From: Streptomyces sp. ITFR-21
GTDB taxonomy: Bacteria > Actinomycetota > Actinomycetes > Streptomycetales > Streptomycetaceae
Length of the DNA stretch: 64,000 bases
Assembly: GCF_031844685.1 (NCBI RefSeq)
Contig: NZ_CP134606.1
Coordinates: forward strand, 62,001-126,000
Direction of reading: 5' to 3'
In this document: positions 52,971 through 60,412 of the stretch, one piece after another
How the letters are laid out: the number at the start of each line of letters is the position of its first letter
How positions within the stretch are numbered: position 1 is the first letter of the stretch
Program-made: the position numbers and the translations under genes
The notes under the pieces: model-generated
Databases searched by the model: none
What the model saw: only the letters and a program-made list of their open reading frames with translations
Told to the model about the DNA's origin: nothing

Positions 52971-53462
52971 GTGAGCCGACGACCGCGCAACGGCGTAGCG
53001 CAAGAGCCGGTGGTGAACGGACTGCAGGCGAAGATCACCGACGATGAGACGGCCGGCCCGGACAGGTTCGCGCTTGAGTGCCCGGAGTGCGGTGAGCTGA
53101 GCCGGCATCGCTTCGTGCTGCTCGCGAGGAGGGCGTTCGAGGAGCATGCCGACGAGGCGCATCCGGCCGTGGAGAGCCCGCTGGATCAGATCCGTACCCT
53201 CGTCGACCTGGCCGAGTCCGAGCCGGGGACCTGGGAGTGCGAACTCGGCCCGGACACCTACCTGGTGCGCCAGCGTGGTGAGGGCCGGTACGAGGTGGAG
53301 GTGGTCGGACGCCGTGCTGTGATTGATGCCGAACTCGTCACGCTGGACGATGTACGGATCGTCATTGGTGGTCGTGCTCGGCTGGTGAGCCCCGCTCTGG
53401 CGACTGCCGCCACCATTCAGCTGCGCCACGGCACCCCTGCCGTCGCCGTACCTCTGGAGTGA
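52971..53462 (+). CDS. hypothetical protein with zinc-knuckle N-terminus
   Basis: A GTG at 52971 opens a 163-residue protein (GTG 53011 is an alternative). Near residue 37 it has FALECPECGELSRHRFVLLA, a CxxC with downstream His. A helical segment follows, then beta strands (RYEVEVVGRRAVIDAELVTL, DDVRIVIGGRARLVSP). No family is recognised. It is the last gene before the tRNA region. Confidence 0.55.
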   Translation: MSRRPRNGVAQEPVVNGLQAKITDDETAGPDRFALECPECGELSRHRFVLLARRAFEEHADEAHPAVESPLDQIRTLVDLAESEPGTWECELGPDTYLVRQRGEGRYEVEVVGRRAVIDAELVTLDDVRIVIGGRARLVSPALATAATIQLRHGTPAVAVPLE

Positions 53463-53508
53463 CTCGTCCGCGGCGCCGGAAAACGATGATCAGACCAGGA
53501 GAAAGGCG

Positions 53509-53538
53509 AATGGGGCCCGGCTGGTGCCGGGCCCCATT
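53509..53538 (-). terminator. hairpin terminator of the initiator tRNA
   Basis: AATGGGGCCCGGC (53509-53521) and its complement (53526-53538) form a 13-bp stem with a 4-base loop. It lies 7 bases after the tRNA 3' end in the minus direction and ends in a run compatible with termination. Confidence 0.75.
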
Positions 53539-53545
53539 CTTCTCG

Positions 53546-53619
53546 TAGCGGGGACAGGATTTGAACCTGCGACCTCTGGGTTATGAGCCCAGCGAGCTAC
53601 CGAGCTGCTCCACCCCGCG
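53546..53619 (-). tRNA. initiator tRNA-fMet (anticodon CAT)
   Basis: The 74-base gene reads CGCGGGGTGGAGCAGCTCGG at its 5' end, with anticodon loop CTCATAAC and T-loop GGTTCAAATCC. The unpaired first base (C1 opposite U72) and the G-C pairs of the anticodon stem (GGG/CCC) are initiator features. CCA is not encoded. An fMet gene in an accessory, transposon-rich region of a linear replicon is notable. Confidence 0.9.
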
Positions 53620-53671
53620 TCGGTGGTGCCACTCTACACAGTGGCCCGCGGGGCGGTGCGCCATGTGGCTG

Positions 53672-53875
53672 TCAGCCGCGGACGATGTTCTCGGCCTGGG
53701 GACCCTTCTGGCCCTGGGTGACGTCGAAGGTGACCGGCTCGCCCTCGTTCAGCTCCCGGTATCCGTTGCCGGAGATGTTGGAGTAGTGGGCGAAGACGTC
53801 CGGTCCGCCGCCGTCCTGGGCGATGAATCCGAAGCCCTTTTCGGCGTTGAACCACTTCACGGTGCCGCTGGCCAT
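53672..53875 (-). CDS. cold-shock protein, CspA family
   Basis: The 67-residue protein begins MASGTVKWFNAEKGFGFIAQ and has both RNA-binding motifs (KGFGFI and DVFAHYSNI), the classic cold-shock domain that binds single-stranded RNA/DNA. The length is standard. It lies 53 bases upstream of the tRNA on the same strand. A long 5' UTR of unknown function precedes it. Confidence 0.93.
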   Translation of the reverse strand: MASGTVKWFNAEKGFGFIAQDGGGPDVFAHYSNISGNGYRELNEGEPVTFDVTQGQKGPQAENIVRG

Positions 53876-54062
53876 GCTGCTGTCCTTCGATATCGCCGGG
53901 ACGCCCCGGCTGGTCTGTGGGCAGTGCCATCCGTTGCGGGACGGCACCTGGCGTCCGTTCTACCCCGCCGACAGCGCGGTTATCCGACTTTCGCGCCGGC
54001 CGCAGCGTGCCGCGCTGTGCCGGAGTCCGGCCCGCGGCGTCTGCTGCGCGCGGAGCGGGCCG

Positions 54063-54200
54063 CTACTGGCCCTTGGCGGCTTCCTTCAGCTTCGAGCCGG
54101 CGGAGACCTTGACGCTGTAGCCCGCAGGGATCTCGAGCGGCTCGCCGGTCTGGGGGTTGCGTGCCGTACGGGCGGCGCGGTGAGTGCGCTCGAAGCTGAG
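54063..54200 (-). pseudogene. 3' part of a split HU gene (hup)
   Basis: This stretch codes residues about 50-93 of an HU protein (SFERTHRAARTARNPQTGEP, LEIPAGYSVKVSAGSKLKEA, then AKGQ and stop). The reading frame is closed at 54196-54200 by the CTGAG target duplication and left end of the 3,677-bp element. Its other half is at 57878-58026. Confidence 0.9.
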
Positions 54201-54254
54201 TGCCTGTTTTCGATCCTCGGTCCCGCGGGCGGGTGCTTCTGGGAAGATGGGGTC

Positions 54255-54602
54255 ATGACTCCGGAGGAAGCCCGTCAGGTGGCGCGTCGGTTGCAGGACG
54301 ACGTTTTGGTCGCCGAGGCCGAGTCGGTCGCCGAGGGCTGGCAGTTCCTGACAGTCGACGGGCTCGCGGTCGAGGATCAGCCCGGCATGGACCTGTATGA
54401 CCAGGTCATCGCCGTGTTCCGGGAGGTTGTTGGGACCGGACGTCAAGGACGCCACTTTGGGACGTCGTCCGGTCTGACCTTCGGCATTCGCGGGGTGGAC
54501 GCCGAAGACTGCGTCCGGACGTTGCGCGAGCGCCTGGACGCTCTCAACCCGCCCAGCTTCCCGGGCGGGCGGCAGTGGACGTTGCGCGAAGGCATGCGGT
54601 AG
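54255..54602 (+). CDS. hypothetical cargo protein, 115 aa
   Basis: The start is ATG 54255 and the protein reads MTPEEARQVARRLQDDVLVA, then EAESVAEGWQFLTVDGLAV. It has a helical first 20 residues and a beta-rich remainder (FGTSSGLTFGIRGVDAEDCV). No family is recognised. It lies 54 bases inside the left end of the element and reads inward, convergent with the IS5-type gene. Confidence 0.55.
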   Translation: MTPEEARQVARRLQDDVLVAEAESVAEGWQFLTVDGLAVEDQPGMDLYDQVIAVFREVVGTGRQGRHFGTSSGLTFGIRGVDAEDCVRTLRERLDALNPPSFPGGRQWTLREGMR

Positions 54603-54609
54603 GAGTTGG

Positions 54610-54633
54610 TGAAGGCGGTATGCGCCGCCTTCA
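54610..54633 (+). terminator. hairpin terminator after the cargo gene
   Basis: TGAAGGCGG (54610-54618) pairs with 54625-54633 around TATGCG. It lies just after the 115-residue gene and overlaps the last codons of the convergent transposase gene. Confidence 0.6.
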
Positions 54634-55485
54634 GTCCCGGTCGGCCTCGCGGGATGCTGGCTGGCCGGACCTCTTGGACTGCCTGCGGGTGATTCTCCTG
54701 GTCATGAGGGTGATCGCAGCCCAGGTGATCAGCGACTCGGAGTGCTGGATGAGGCGTTCGTAGTCCCGGGCGTGCCGGCGGGCGTGCATGACCCAGGCGT
54801 GCGAGCGTTCGACGACCCAGCGGCGGGGCAGGACGACGAATCCGGGGATGTTCTTCGGGCGGCTGACGGTCTTGATCGTCAGGTTCAGATAGGCCTTCGC
54901 CCAGGTCACGAGCTGTCCCGCGTAGGCGGAGTCGGCCCAGACGATGGTGATCTCGGGGTGCATCAGCCGCAGCCTGAACAGCACTTCCTTGGCCGCGTTG
55001 CGGTCGGTCATGTCGGCCGGGGTGACCATCACGAACAGCGGCAGGCCCTTGGTGTCCACGACCAGGTGCCGTTTGCGGCCGTTGATTTTCTTGCCGGCGT
55101 CGTAGCCGCGGGAGTCCTTCCCCACGGTGTCGGCGGCCTTGACCGACTGGGAGTCGATGACCGTGGCCACCGCCCCGGGTGCCCGGCCCATCTCGCGGCG
55201 GATCCGCTTGCGGAGCTGGTCACGGATCTGCCCGACGACGCCGGCAGCCGCCCAGCGGGCCATAAACCCGTAACACGTGCGCCAGGGCGGGAAGTCCTTG
55301 GGCAGTGCCCGCCACTTGCAGCCGGTATCGACCACGTAGCGGATCGCATCGACGATCTCCCGGCGAGGGTGCTTCTCCGGCCGCCCGCCGGTTCGGGTTT
55401 CGCAGGCCGGCACCGGCAGCAGCGGTTCGATCAGCGCCCACTCGTCATCCCAGGTGTCCGAGGGGTAGCAGCGTCGCCGCGGCAA
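54631..55485 (-). CDS. IS5-family transposase (DDE_Tnp_1)
   Basis: The 284-residue protein starts at TTG 55485 behind GGAGGGAG. It shows YPSDTWDDEWALIEPLLPV at the start, then YVVDTGCKWRALPKDFPPW, the DDE Asp in TVIDSQSVK with KRHLVVDTKGLPLFV, a second Asp in IVWADSAYAG and the Glu in RWVVERSHAWVMHARRHARD, all IS5 hallmarks. It lies inside the larger element and may be an independent IS; its own inverted repeats are not obvious. Confidence 0.88.
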   Translation of the reverse strand: MPRRRCYPSDTWDDEWALIEPLLPVPACETRTGGRPEKHPRREIVDAIRYVVDTGCKWRALPKDFPPWRTCYGFMARWAAAGVVGQIRDQLRKRIRREMGRAPGAVATVIDSQSVKAADTVGKDSRGYDAGKKINGRKRHLVVDTKGLPLFVMVTPADMTDRNAAKEVLFRLRLMHPEITIVWADSAYAGQLVTWAKAYLNLTIKTVSRPKNIPGFVVLPRRWVVERSHAWVMHARRHARDYERLIQHSESLITWAAITLMTRRITRRQSKRSGQPASREADRD

Positions 55486-55553
55486 CAGTCTCCCTCCCCC
55501 CGGCCAGGTGTCCGGACCGCCGGGCCCGGGGGGAGGCCGACGGTCCGAACCGG

Positions 55554-55982
55554 TCATGCGTCGGTGAAGTCGGCGATGACGTCCAACGTCGACTCGACCG
55601 AGTTGAGCTGGGTGTTCAAGTGCTTGATCCACCGGCCCTTGGGCTGCAGGGCGGCGTGCGGGGCCACGGTCCCGGTGATGAAGCGGCGGATCTCGGTGAG
55701 CTTGCCGCGGATGACGGCGATCTCGTAAGACTGAAGCGCGGCGGAGTCGGCGGTGAACTGGTAGCCGTCCTTCATCGTCCAGATCAGCGGCGGCCAGCCA
55801 CGTTCGGCGATGGTGTCCCGCAGGCAGGCCAGGCCCGCACGGGCCTGGTGGGGCGACAGCTCGCTGGATCTGACCAGCTGGGCGAAGGTCAGACCGGCCG
55901 GACGGGCTTCGAAGAGCACGAACCGGACGGTGTCGGCGTGTCGCTGGGCGGCCGCCGATCGGCGCTCAGAGGCGCGCGGCAC
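55554..55982 (-). CDS. RacP-like protein
   Basis: The 142-residue protein starts at GTG 55982, 5 bases after the preceding stop. The sequence TVRFVLFEARPAGLTFAQLV, then LSPHQARAGLACLRDTIAER, is a winged-helix, followed by YQFTADSAALQSYEIAVIRG and RFITGTVAPHAALQPKGRW. This matches the Streptomyces proteins annotated RacP, of unknown biochemistry, that are common on mobile replicons beside DUF6192 genes. Confidence 0.65.
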   Translation of the reverse strand: MPRASERRSAAAQRHADTVRFVLFEARPAGLTFAQLVRSSELSPHQARAGLACLRDTIAERGWPPLIWTMKDGYQFTADSAALQSYEIAVIRGKLTEIRRFITGTVAPHAALQPKGRWIKHLNTQLNSVESTLDVIADFTDA

Positions 55983-55987
55983 GACGG

Positions 55988-57349
55988 TTACTCGCCTTGC
56001 AGAAGCCGGGCCAGCTCGCCGTCGACATCGACCTTCCCGGTGTCGACGGCGGTCTCGATCCAGTCCAGCGTCGCCCGCACCCTGGCGACATTCTCGTGGA
56101 CCAGGACGCGCTCGTCGTCACCGAGCTGCCGGTCGCGCAGCCCCGGGACGACCCGGCCGGCCGCCGCGACGAACGCTGATGGGGCTCCTTGAAAATCCCC
56201 ACCCCCTGCTCGGGGGTGACCCCGCACCTGCTCAGTGGAGCTCCCCACCCACAGGCCATCTGACCTGCGAACGGGCGCCGCAAGGGAGGGGCCGCCCGAT
56301 AGCCAGCCAGGTCCAGGGGCGGGTCGGACTGTCCAGGGTGGCCGAAGGCCAGCACGGAGCGCCGCCGCAGGCGCCCTTGACCGGCCGGCACGGCCCGCAC
56401 ACTCCACGAGCGGGCGGCCCCGGCCGACAACGCGCGCCACGCTCGCTGAAACTCCCCACTCAGTTGAACGCCGGAGCGAGTGGGGCGACGAGTAGCCCTG
56501 GCCGTTTTCAGAGAGCCTCATCAACGCATGGCAGGCGGTGACCAGGTCCAGGAACTCCACCGACCGGTCGATGTTCTTCACCGCAGGCGCGACGGGGCTG
56601 GTGTCCTCGAAGTGCTCGCGGGCCTGCCGGCCCCGCTCGACCTGGGCATGGTTGACCTGGTGCCGGGCGGTGTCGTCCGACATCGCCCGGAACGCGACGT
56701 CCGGGCGCCGCAGCAGACCGGTGGTCACCGTCGCCGCGACATGGTCGTCCCGGGTCAGCTCCTCCACGACCCGGACCTTGTCCTCCTGCCTGACCTGGGC
56801 CACCACCGCAGGACGCCGCAGCAGGTCGCTGGTGACGGTGGCGGCGACCTCTTCGTCCCTGGCCAGGGTGTGGATCGCGCTGATCTTCTCCTGGGGCGTG
56901 ACCGGGTGCTCGACCTGCTGGCCGACCCTCCGCTTGGCGCCGTCCGAGGTCCACCGGCCCTTGTCGCCCGGCGGGTCGAGGACTGCGGCGTACCGCTCTT
57001 CGTCGTCCGCAATCCCCGCCAAGACCTTGTGGACGTGGAAGGACACGTCCCTCTGCCGGTGTTCCTTCGGCCAGCGCGATGCCGTCCAGCGGGCGTCCCG
57101 CACCGCCGAGTACGGAAGGCCGATGTCATCGGCCAGGCGCAGGAGCGACGCTCTGACCGAGAACAGGCCGTCGGCCTGCTCCTGGCCGCCGCGGTCGCGC
57201 ATCGGCTCGATCTCCAGCGCGTAGTCGCCGGTCAGGAACTTGCCACGGGTCTGGTTCTCCACCACGTCACGCAGTTCGGCCACGATCTGTGCATAGCGGC
57301 TGGCACTGACGCTGCCGACCTTGTCGGTGTCCATGATCTCTTCGGGCAT
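55988..57349 (-). CDS. DUF6192-like protein with an in-frame MITE insertion
   Basis: The 453-residue frame starts at ATG 57349 (ATG 57334 is possible). The N-terminal two thirds (VGSVSASRYAQIVAELRDVV; RASLLRLADDIGLPYSAVRD; RHQVNHAQVERGRQAREHFE) and the C-terminal end (GRVVPGLRDRQLGDDERVLV, then HENVARVRATLDWIETAVD) fit DUF6192-type proteins paired with RacP. Between CHA and AFVAAAG lies a stretch of about 117 residues coded by the MITE at 56177-56523, with no stop. Without it the protein would be about 336 residues. Function is unknown. Confidence 0.7.
   Translation of the reverse strand: MPEEIMDTDKVGSVSASRYAQIVAELRDVVENQTRGKFLTGDYALEIEPMRDRGGQEQADGLFSVRASLLRLADDIGLPYSAVRDARWTASRWPKEHRQRDVSFHVHKVLAGIADDEERYAAVLDPPGDKGRWTSDGAKRRVGQQVEHPVTPQEKISAIHTLARDEEVAATVTSDLLRRPAVVAQVRQEDKVRVVEELTRDDHVAATVTTGLLRRPDVAFRAMSDDTARHQVNHAQVERGRQAREHFEDTSPVAPAVKNIDRSVEFLDLVTACHALMRLSENGQGYSSPHSLRRSTEWGVSASVARVVGRGRPLVECAGRAGRSRAPAAALRAGLRPPWTVRPAPGPGWLSGGPSLAAPVRRSDGLWVGSSTEQVRGHPRAGGGDFQGAPSAFVAAAGRVVPGLRDRQLGDDERVLVHENVARVRATLDWIETAVDTGKVDVDGELARLLQGE
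56177..56523. mobile_element. ~347-bp MITE inside the DUF6192-like gene
   Basis: Imperfect inverted ends share TGATG(G/A)GGCTC...TGAAAA, reading inward from 56177 and 56523. ACGC lies immediately outside each end (56173-56176 and 56524-56527), a 4-base target duplication. Element plus duplication is 351 bases, exactly 117 codons, so the host frame stays open. No transposase is coded. It is presumably mobilised in trans. Confidence 0.7.
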
Positions 57350-57513
57350 GGCATTCACCACCCACGCGGGCCGGGGCAGGGCCCCTCGGCCGTGACAAGA
57401 CTCGGCCCGCATCCGGTTCCGAGAGTCAGACCGAAAATACGGAGATCACAATGAACGACCGCAATTGACCGGATTCTGATCGAAAGAGGGATTCGCATGC
57501 GTTCGCGTTACGG

Positions 57514-57825
57514 TCACTGTGACCGATCGCCGAACGTTTCCTTCCGTGCCCGCCAGGCCCTCGTGACGCACCGTCGAGAGCAGTAGACGGCGTTCGAGCG
57601 CCGGTCCACCCCCGCGATCCAGCTGGCGCCGCACCCCGGGCACTCAACCCGGCCGGCGCCGGTCAACTCCGCCGCCACCCGCTTGCGCAAACGGGCCTCA
57701 CGACGCCACTGCCTGGAACGACAGGCCGCCGAGCAGAACACCGCACGTGGCCGAGCATCCGGCCGCAACCGTCCACCACAGCCCTCACAGACCCGCTCCG
57801 CAGCCCGCCCAACGTCCTCGAACAC
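57514..57825 (-). CDS. double zinc-ribbon cargo protein, 103 aa
   Basis: A GTG at 57825 opens a basic protein with two Cys4-type ribbons: CEGCGGRLRPDARPRAVFCS with AAC, and CPGCGASWIAGV with VYCSRRCVTRAW. The composition is that of a DNA-binding or transposition accessory protein. It lies 52 bases inside the right end of the element and is the first gene of the inward minus-strand row before the DUF6192-like and RacP-like genes. Confidence 0.7.
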   Translation of the reverse strand: MFEDVGRAAERVCEGCGGRLRPDARPRAVFCSAACRSRQWRREARLRKRVAAELTGAGRVECPGCGASWIAGVDRRSNAVYCSRRCVTRAWRARKETFGDRSQ

Positions 57826-57877
57826 CCAGCCAGCTTAGATCCCAAGGCTACGCAAAACCCGGGATCGAAAACAGGCA

Positions 57878-58026
57878 CTGAGGAAGCCGGGGATGGTCAC
57901 CTTCTCGTCTCCCTTGGCGACGATCTCGCCGACCGTCTCCGCGAGGGCGGTCAGGACGGCGTCGGCGTCCTTGCGGGTCACCTCGGTGCGTTCCGCCAGC
58001 GCAGCGACCAGTTCAGTACGGTTCAT
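57878..58026 (-). pseudogene. 5' part of a split HU gene (hup)
   Basis: From ATG 58026 the frame codes MNRTELVAALAERTEVTRKD and on to EKVTIPGFLS, residues 1-50 of an HU nucleoid protein. It is then cut by the element. The current frame continues 13 codons into the element and stops near 57835. HU proteins of Streptomyces of the HupA type are 93 residues, the exact length restored by removing the insertion. Confidence 0.9.
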
Positions 58027-58305
58027 GCGGTTTTTCTCCGTATCTTTCGATCGTCCCGACCGCGTCGCGTTCCGGGACAGGTCGGTCAATCCTGTCATCG
58101 AGCACTGACAGTGCTCGACGTGGGCCGTGGGGACCAGGCACACGGCCGGGCGATCCCAGGGTGCTGACGGCGCGCGGAGCGGCCGCGACTCGGCTGGCTG
58201 GGGCCTGGTCGAGGCCGACTCTCGACGATGGGGAGATAGTGCCGAAGGCATCGAGGTCGATGCCGGCGGGCGGCGTGGTCGACGAGAACCGAGGACGATG
58301 ACCTC

Positions 58306-58713
58306 ATGACCGACACACCTCTCCACGACGTCGTATGGGACGTTCAGACCAGGCGCGGCACCGTGTGGATCTCCGTGGCGAGCGGCAGGGCTCAGGCCGC
58401 CGACGGCGTCGCCCTCGCACTGGGTGCCTTTGCAGCCCACCTGATGACGGTGGACCACGACCGAGATCTGGACGACCGCCGCGTCTTGGTGCAGGAACCC
58501 GACGGCCTCTCCGTCCGCCTCCTTGCGCAGCTCACGGAGGATGACCTGGAGCGGCACCTCAGGGCAGCCGGCTACGACACCCGACGCGACGAGGCGCCGT
58601 TGGCTGCGTTCTTTCCGCAGGTCGTTCACGATGCTCTGCCCCCAGCGCTCCAATCCGAGCTTCGACGCGTGGGCCCCCCGCGCCCGACGTACTCCCCTGG
58701 AGAATTGGTGTGA
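58306..58713 (+). CDS. hypothetical protein, 135 aa
   Basis: An ATG at 58306 opens MTDTPLHDVVWDVQTRRGTV. The protein is acidic, with a beta-rich start, helix ADGVALALGAFAAHLMTV, and TEDDLERHLRAAGYDTRR. No family is recognised. It faces away from hup. Confidence 0.5.
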   Translation: MTDTPLHDVVWDVQTRRGTVWISVASGRAQAADGVALALGAFAAHLMTVDHDRDLDDRRVLVQEPDGLSVRLLAQLTEDDLERHLRAAGYDTRRDEAPLAAFFPQVVHDALPPALQSELRRVGPPRPTYSPGELV

Positions 58714-58909
58714 CGCAGAAGGACAACTGCTCAGCTTGGCCTACCTCCTAAGCATGGGTCTGAGGCGGTCCTTCGTAAGATCGTCGGGCCCAGGGGTCTG
58801 GGTATGGCTGTCGGCTTGTCGCCGTTGGATGGCTCAAGTGACGTGGCCGCCGGGAGCCCCGCGACGACTCGACCGCCGTAGATGAATACACCCGACCAGG
58901 AGGCACACT

Positions 58910-59008
58910 GTGAACGTTTCCCCCGACCCGATCACGAATCTGGAAGAAGCAGCGCTGGAGCGGGAAAAGCTACTCGACTACTTCGCACGCGGACTGTGCT
59001 GCGCACTA
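58910..59008 (+). pseudogene. 5' part of a 71-aa gene split by an IS630-family element
   Basis: GTG 58910 behind AGGAGGC opens MNVSPDPITNLEEAALEREK and reads LLDYFARGLCCA up to the TA at 59007-59008, the insertion target. Joining across the element to 60280 restores ALAHRDDPSEEALTKAKA and on to SKGPTH, 71 residues. Confidence 0.8.
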
Positions 59009-60277
59009 GTGCGTTGTCCACGAACGTTCGCCGGGTGGTGGTGACACGCCGGTCGGTGTTGGCGGTGTCGGGTCCGGAGGGTTCATCCTCATTGGCGACG
59101 TGATCGCTGTTGAGGGTGAGGACGCAGATGGCAGAGCCGGTCAGGGCACGTCGGTTGACTGATCAGGAGGGGCAGCGGCTGCAGCAGATCGTTCGGCGGG
59201 GGCGGCATGAGTCGGTGAGGGTGCGCCGGGCGTTGATCATCATGGCCTCGGCATCGGGTACGCCTGTGTCGGCGATCGCCCGGCTCGTTGCGGCGCACGA
59301 GGACACCGTGCGGGACGTGATCCACGCGTTCAACGACAGGGGGCTGGCCGCGCTGGACCCTCGGTGGGCGGGAGGCCGTCCCCGCCTGATCAGCGATGAG
59401 GACCGCGAGTTCATCATCGCGACGGCCACCACCCGCCCGGTTGCGCTGGGACGTCCCTTCACGCACTGGAGCCTGCGCAAGCTCACCGACTACCTGGCCC
59501 GCAACCGGGCCCGGACGGTGCGGATCGGCCGCGAGCGGTTGCGGCAGATCCTGCGCGAGCAGGGGATCTCCTTCCAGCGCACCCGCACCTGGAAGGAGTC
59601 CACCGATCCCGACAAGGACACCAAACTCGACCGTATCGAGCACGTGACCAGTCGCTTCCCGGACCGGTGCTTCGCCTTCGACCAGTTCGGCCCGCTGTCG
59701 ATCCGCCCCTGCCACGGCACCGGCTGGGCCCGGGAGAACAAGCCCGACCGGCTGCCGGCCACCTACCACCGCACCCACGGCATCCGGTACTTCCACGGCT
59801 GCTACTCCCTCGGCGACGACCAGCTGTGGGGCGTCGCCCGCCGCCGCAAGGGAGGCGACCACAGCCTGGCGGCGATCAAGTCCATCCGGGCCGCCCGACC
59901 CGACGGCGCCCCCATCTACGTGATCATGGACAACCTCTCGGCGAACAAGACCCCGGCCGTCCGGGCCTGGGCAAAGAAGAACAAGGTCGAGCTGTGCCTG
60001 ACACCGACCAGCGCATCGTGGGCCAATCCGATCGAGGCCCAGTTCGGACCCTTACGCAACTTCGTCATGGGCAACTCGAACCATCCCAACCACACCGTGC
60101 TCGCCCGCAGACTCCAGGACTACCTGCGGTGGCGCAACGCCAATGCCCGCCACCCCGACGTCCTGGCCGCTCAACGCCGCGAACGCGCCAAGATCCGCAG
60201 CGAACGCCAGCAACGCTGGGGCCGCCCACGACCCAAAGCTGCCTAACGAACCCCGGCAACGTTCGTGGACAACGCAC
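59009..60277 (+). mobile_element. IS630-family insertion sequence, 1,269 bp
   Basis: Perfect 20-base terminal inverted repeats GTGCGTTGTCCACGAACGTT lie at 59009-59028 and, inverted, at 60258-60277, flanked by TA on both sides (59007-59008, 60278-60279). TA target use is standard for IS630. The single transposase gene is intact. Confidence 0.92.
59128..60246 (+). CDS. IS630-family transposase
   Basis: The 372-residue protein starts at ATG 59128 behind GAGGA. An HTH-type N-terminus (VRVRRALIIMASASGTPVSA) is followed by RFPDRCFAFDQFGPLSIRPC (first Asp), PIYVIMDNLSANKTPAVRAW (second Asp) and CLTPTSASWANPIEAQFGPL (Glu), the IS630 DDE triad. The basic tail is RSERQQRWGRPRPKAA. The length is usual for the family. 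Confidence 0.9.
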   Translation: MAEPVRARRLTDQEGQRLQQIVRRGRHESVRVRRALIIMASASGTPVSAIARLVAAHEDTVRDVIHAFNDRGLAALDPRWAGGRPRLISDEDREFIIATATTRPVALGRPFTHWSLRKLTDYLARNRARTVRIGRERLRQILREQGISFQRTRTWKESTDPDKDTKLDRIEHVTSRFPDRCFAFDQFGPLSIRPCHGTGWARENKPDRLPATYHRTHGIRYFHGCYSLGDDQLWGVARRRKGGDHSLAAIKSIRAARPDGAPIYVIMDNLSANKTPAVRAWAKKNKVELCLTPTSASWANPIEAQFGPLRNFVMGNSNHPNHTVLARRLQDYLRWRNANARHPDVLAAQRRERAKIRSERQQRWGRPRPKAA

Positions 60278-60411
60278 TAGCCCACCGCGACGACCCGAGC
60301 GAGGAAGCACTCACGAAAGCCAAAGCAGTCGCCGATGACTACCTGTCCGCCTATGAAGAGTGGATGGTGCAGCTCGCCGCACACAACGCGAGCAAGGGTC
60401 CGACGCACTGA
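60278..60411 (+). pseudogene. 3' part of the split 71-aa gene
   Basis: Codes the remainder of the gene beginning at 58910 (RDDPSEEALTKAKAVADDYL, then SAYEEWMVQLAAHNASKGPT and H, stop). The first TA belongs to the target duplication. The intact product would be a short helical protein of unknown role. Confidence 0.8.
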
Positions 60412-60412
60412 T

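Larger units (their letters stand above)
54201..57877. mobile_element. 3,677-bp TIR-bounded element inserted in hup
   Basis: The ends are TGCCTGTTTTCGATCC at 54201-54216 and its complement at 57862-57877, 16 perfect terminal inverted bases, flanked by CTGAG on both sides (54196-54200, 57878-57882). Removing one CTGAG and the element restores a 93-residue HU frame. Cargo: a small gene, an IS5-family transposase gene, a RacP-like gene, a DUF6192-like gene carrying a MITE, and a zinc-ribbon gene. Apart from the IS5-type enzyme no known transposase is recognised. Confidence 0.9.

Noticed and set aside
54631..55485. IS5-type gene as sole transposase of the whole 3.7-kb element
   Set aside because: It reads as an internal passenger and its own ends are not the 16-bp repeats next to hup; not excluded, but not assumed.
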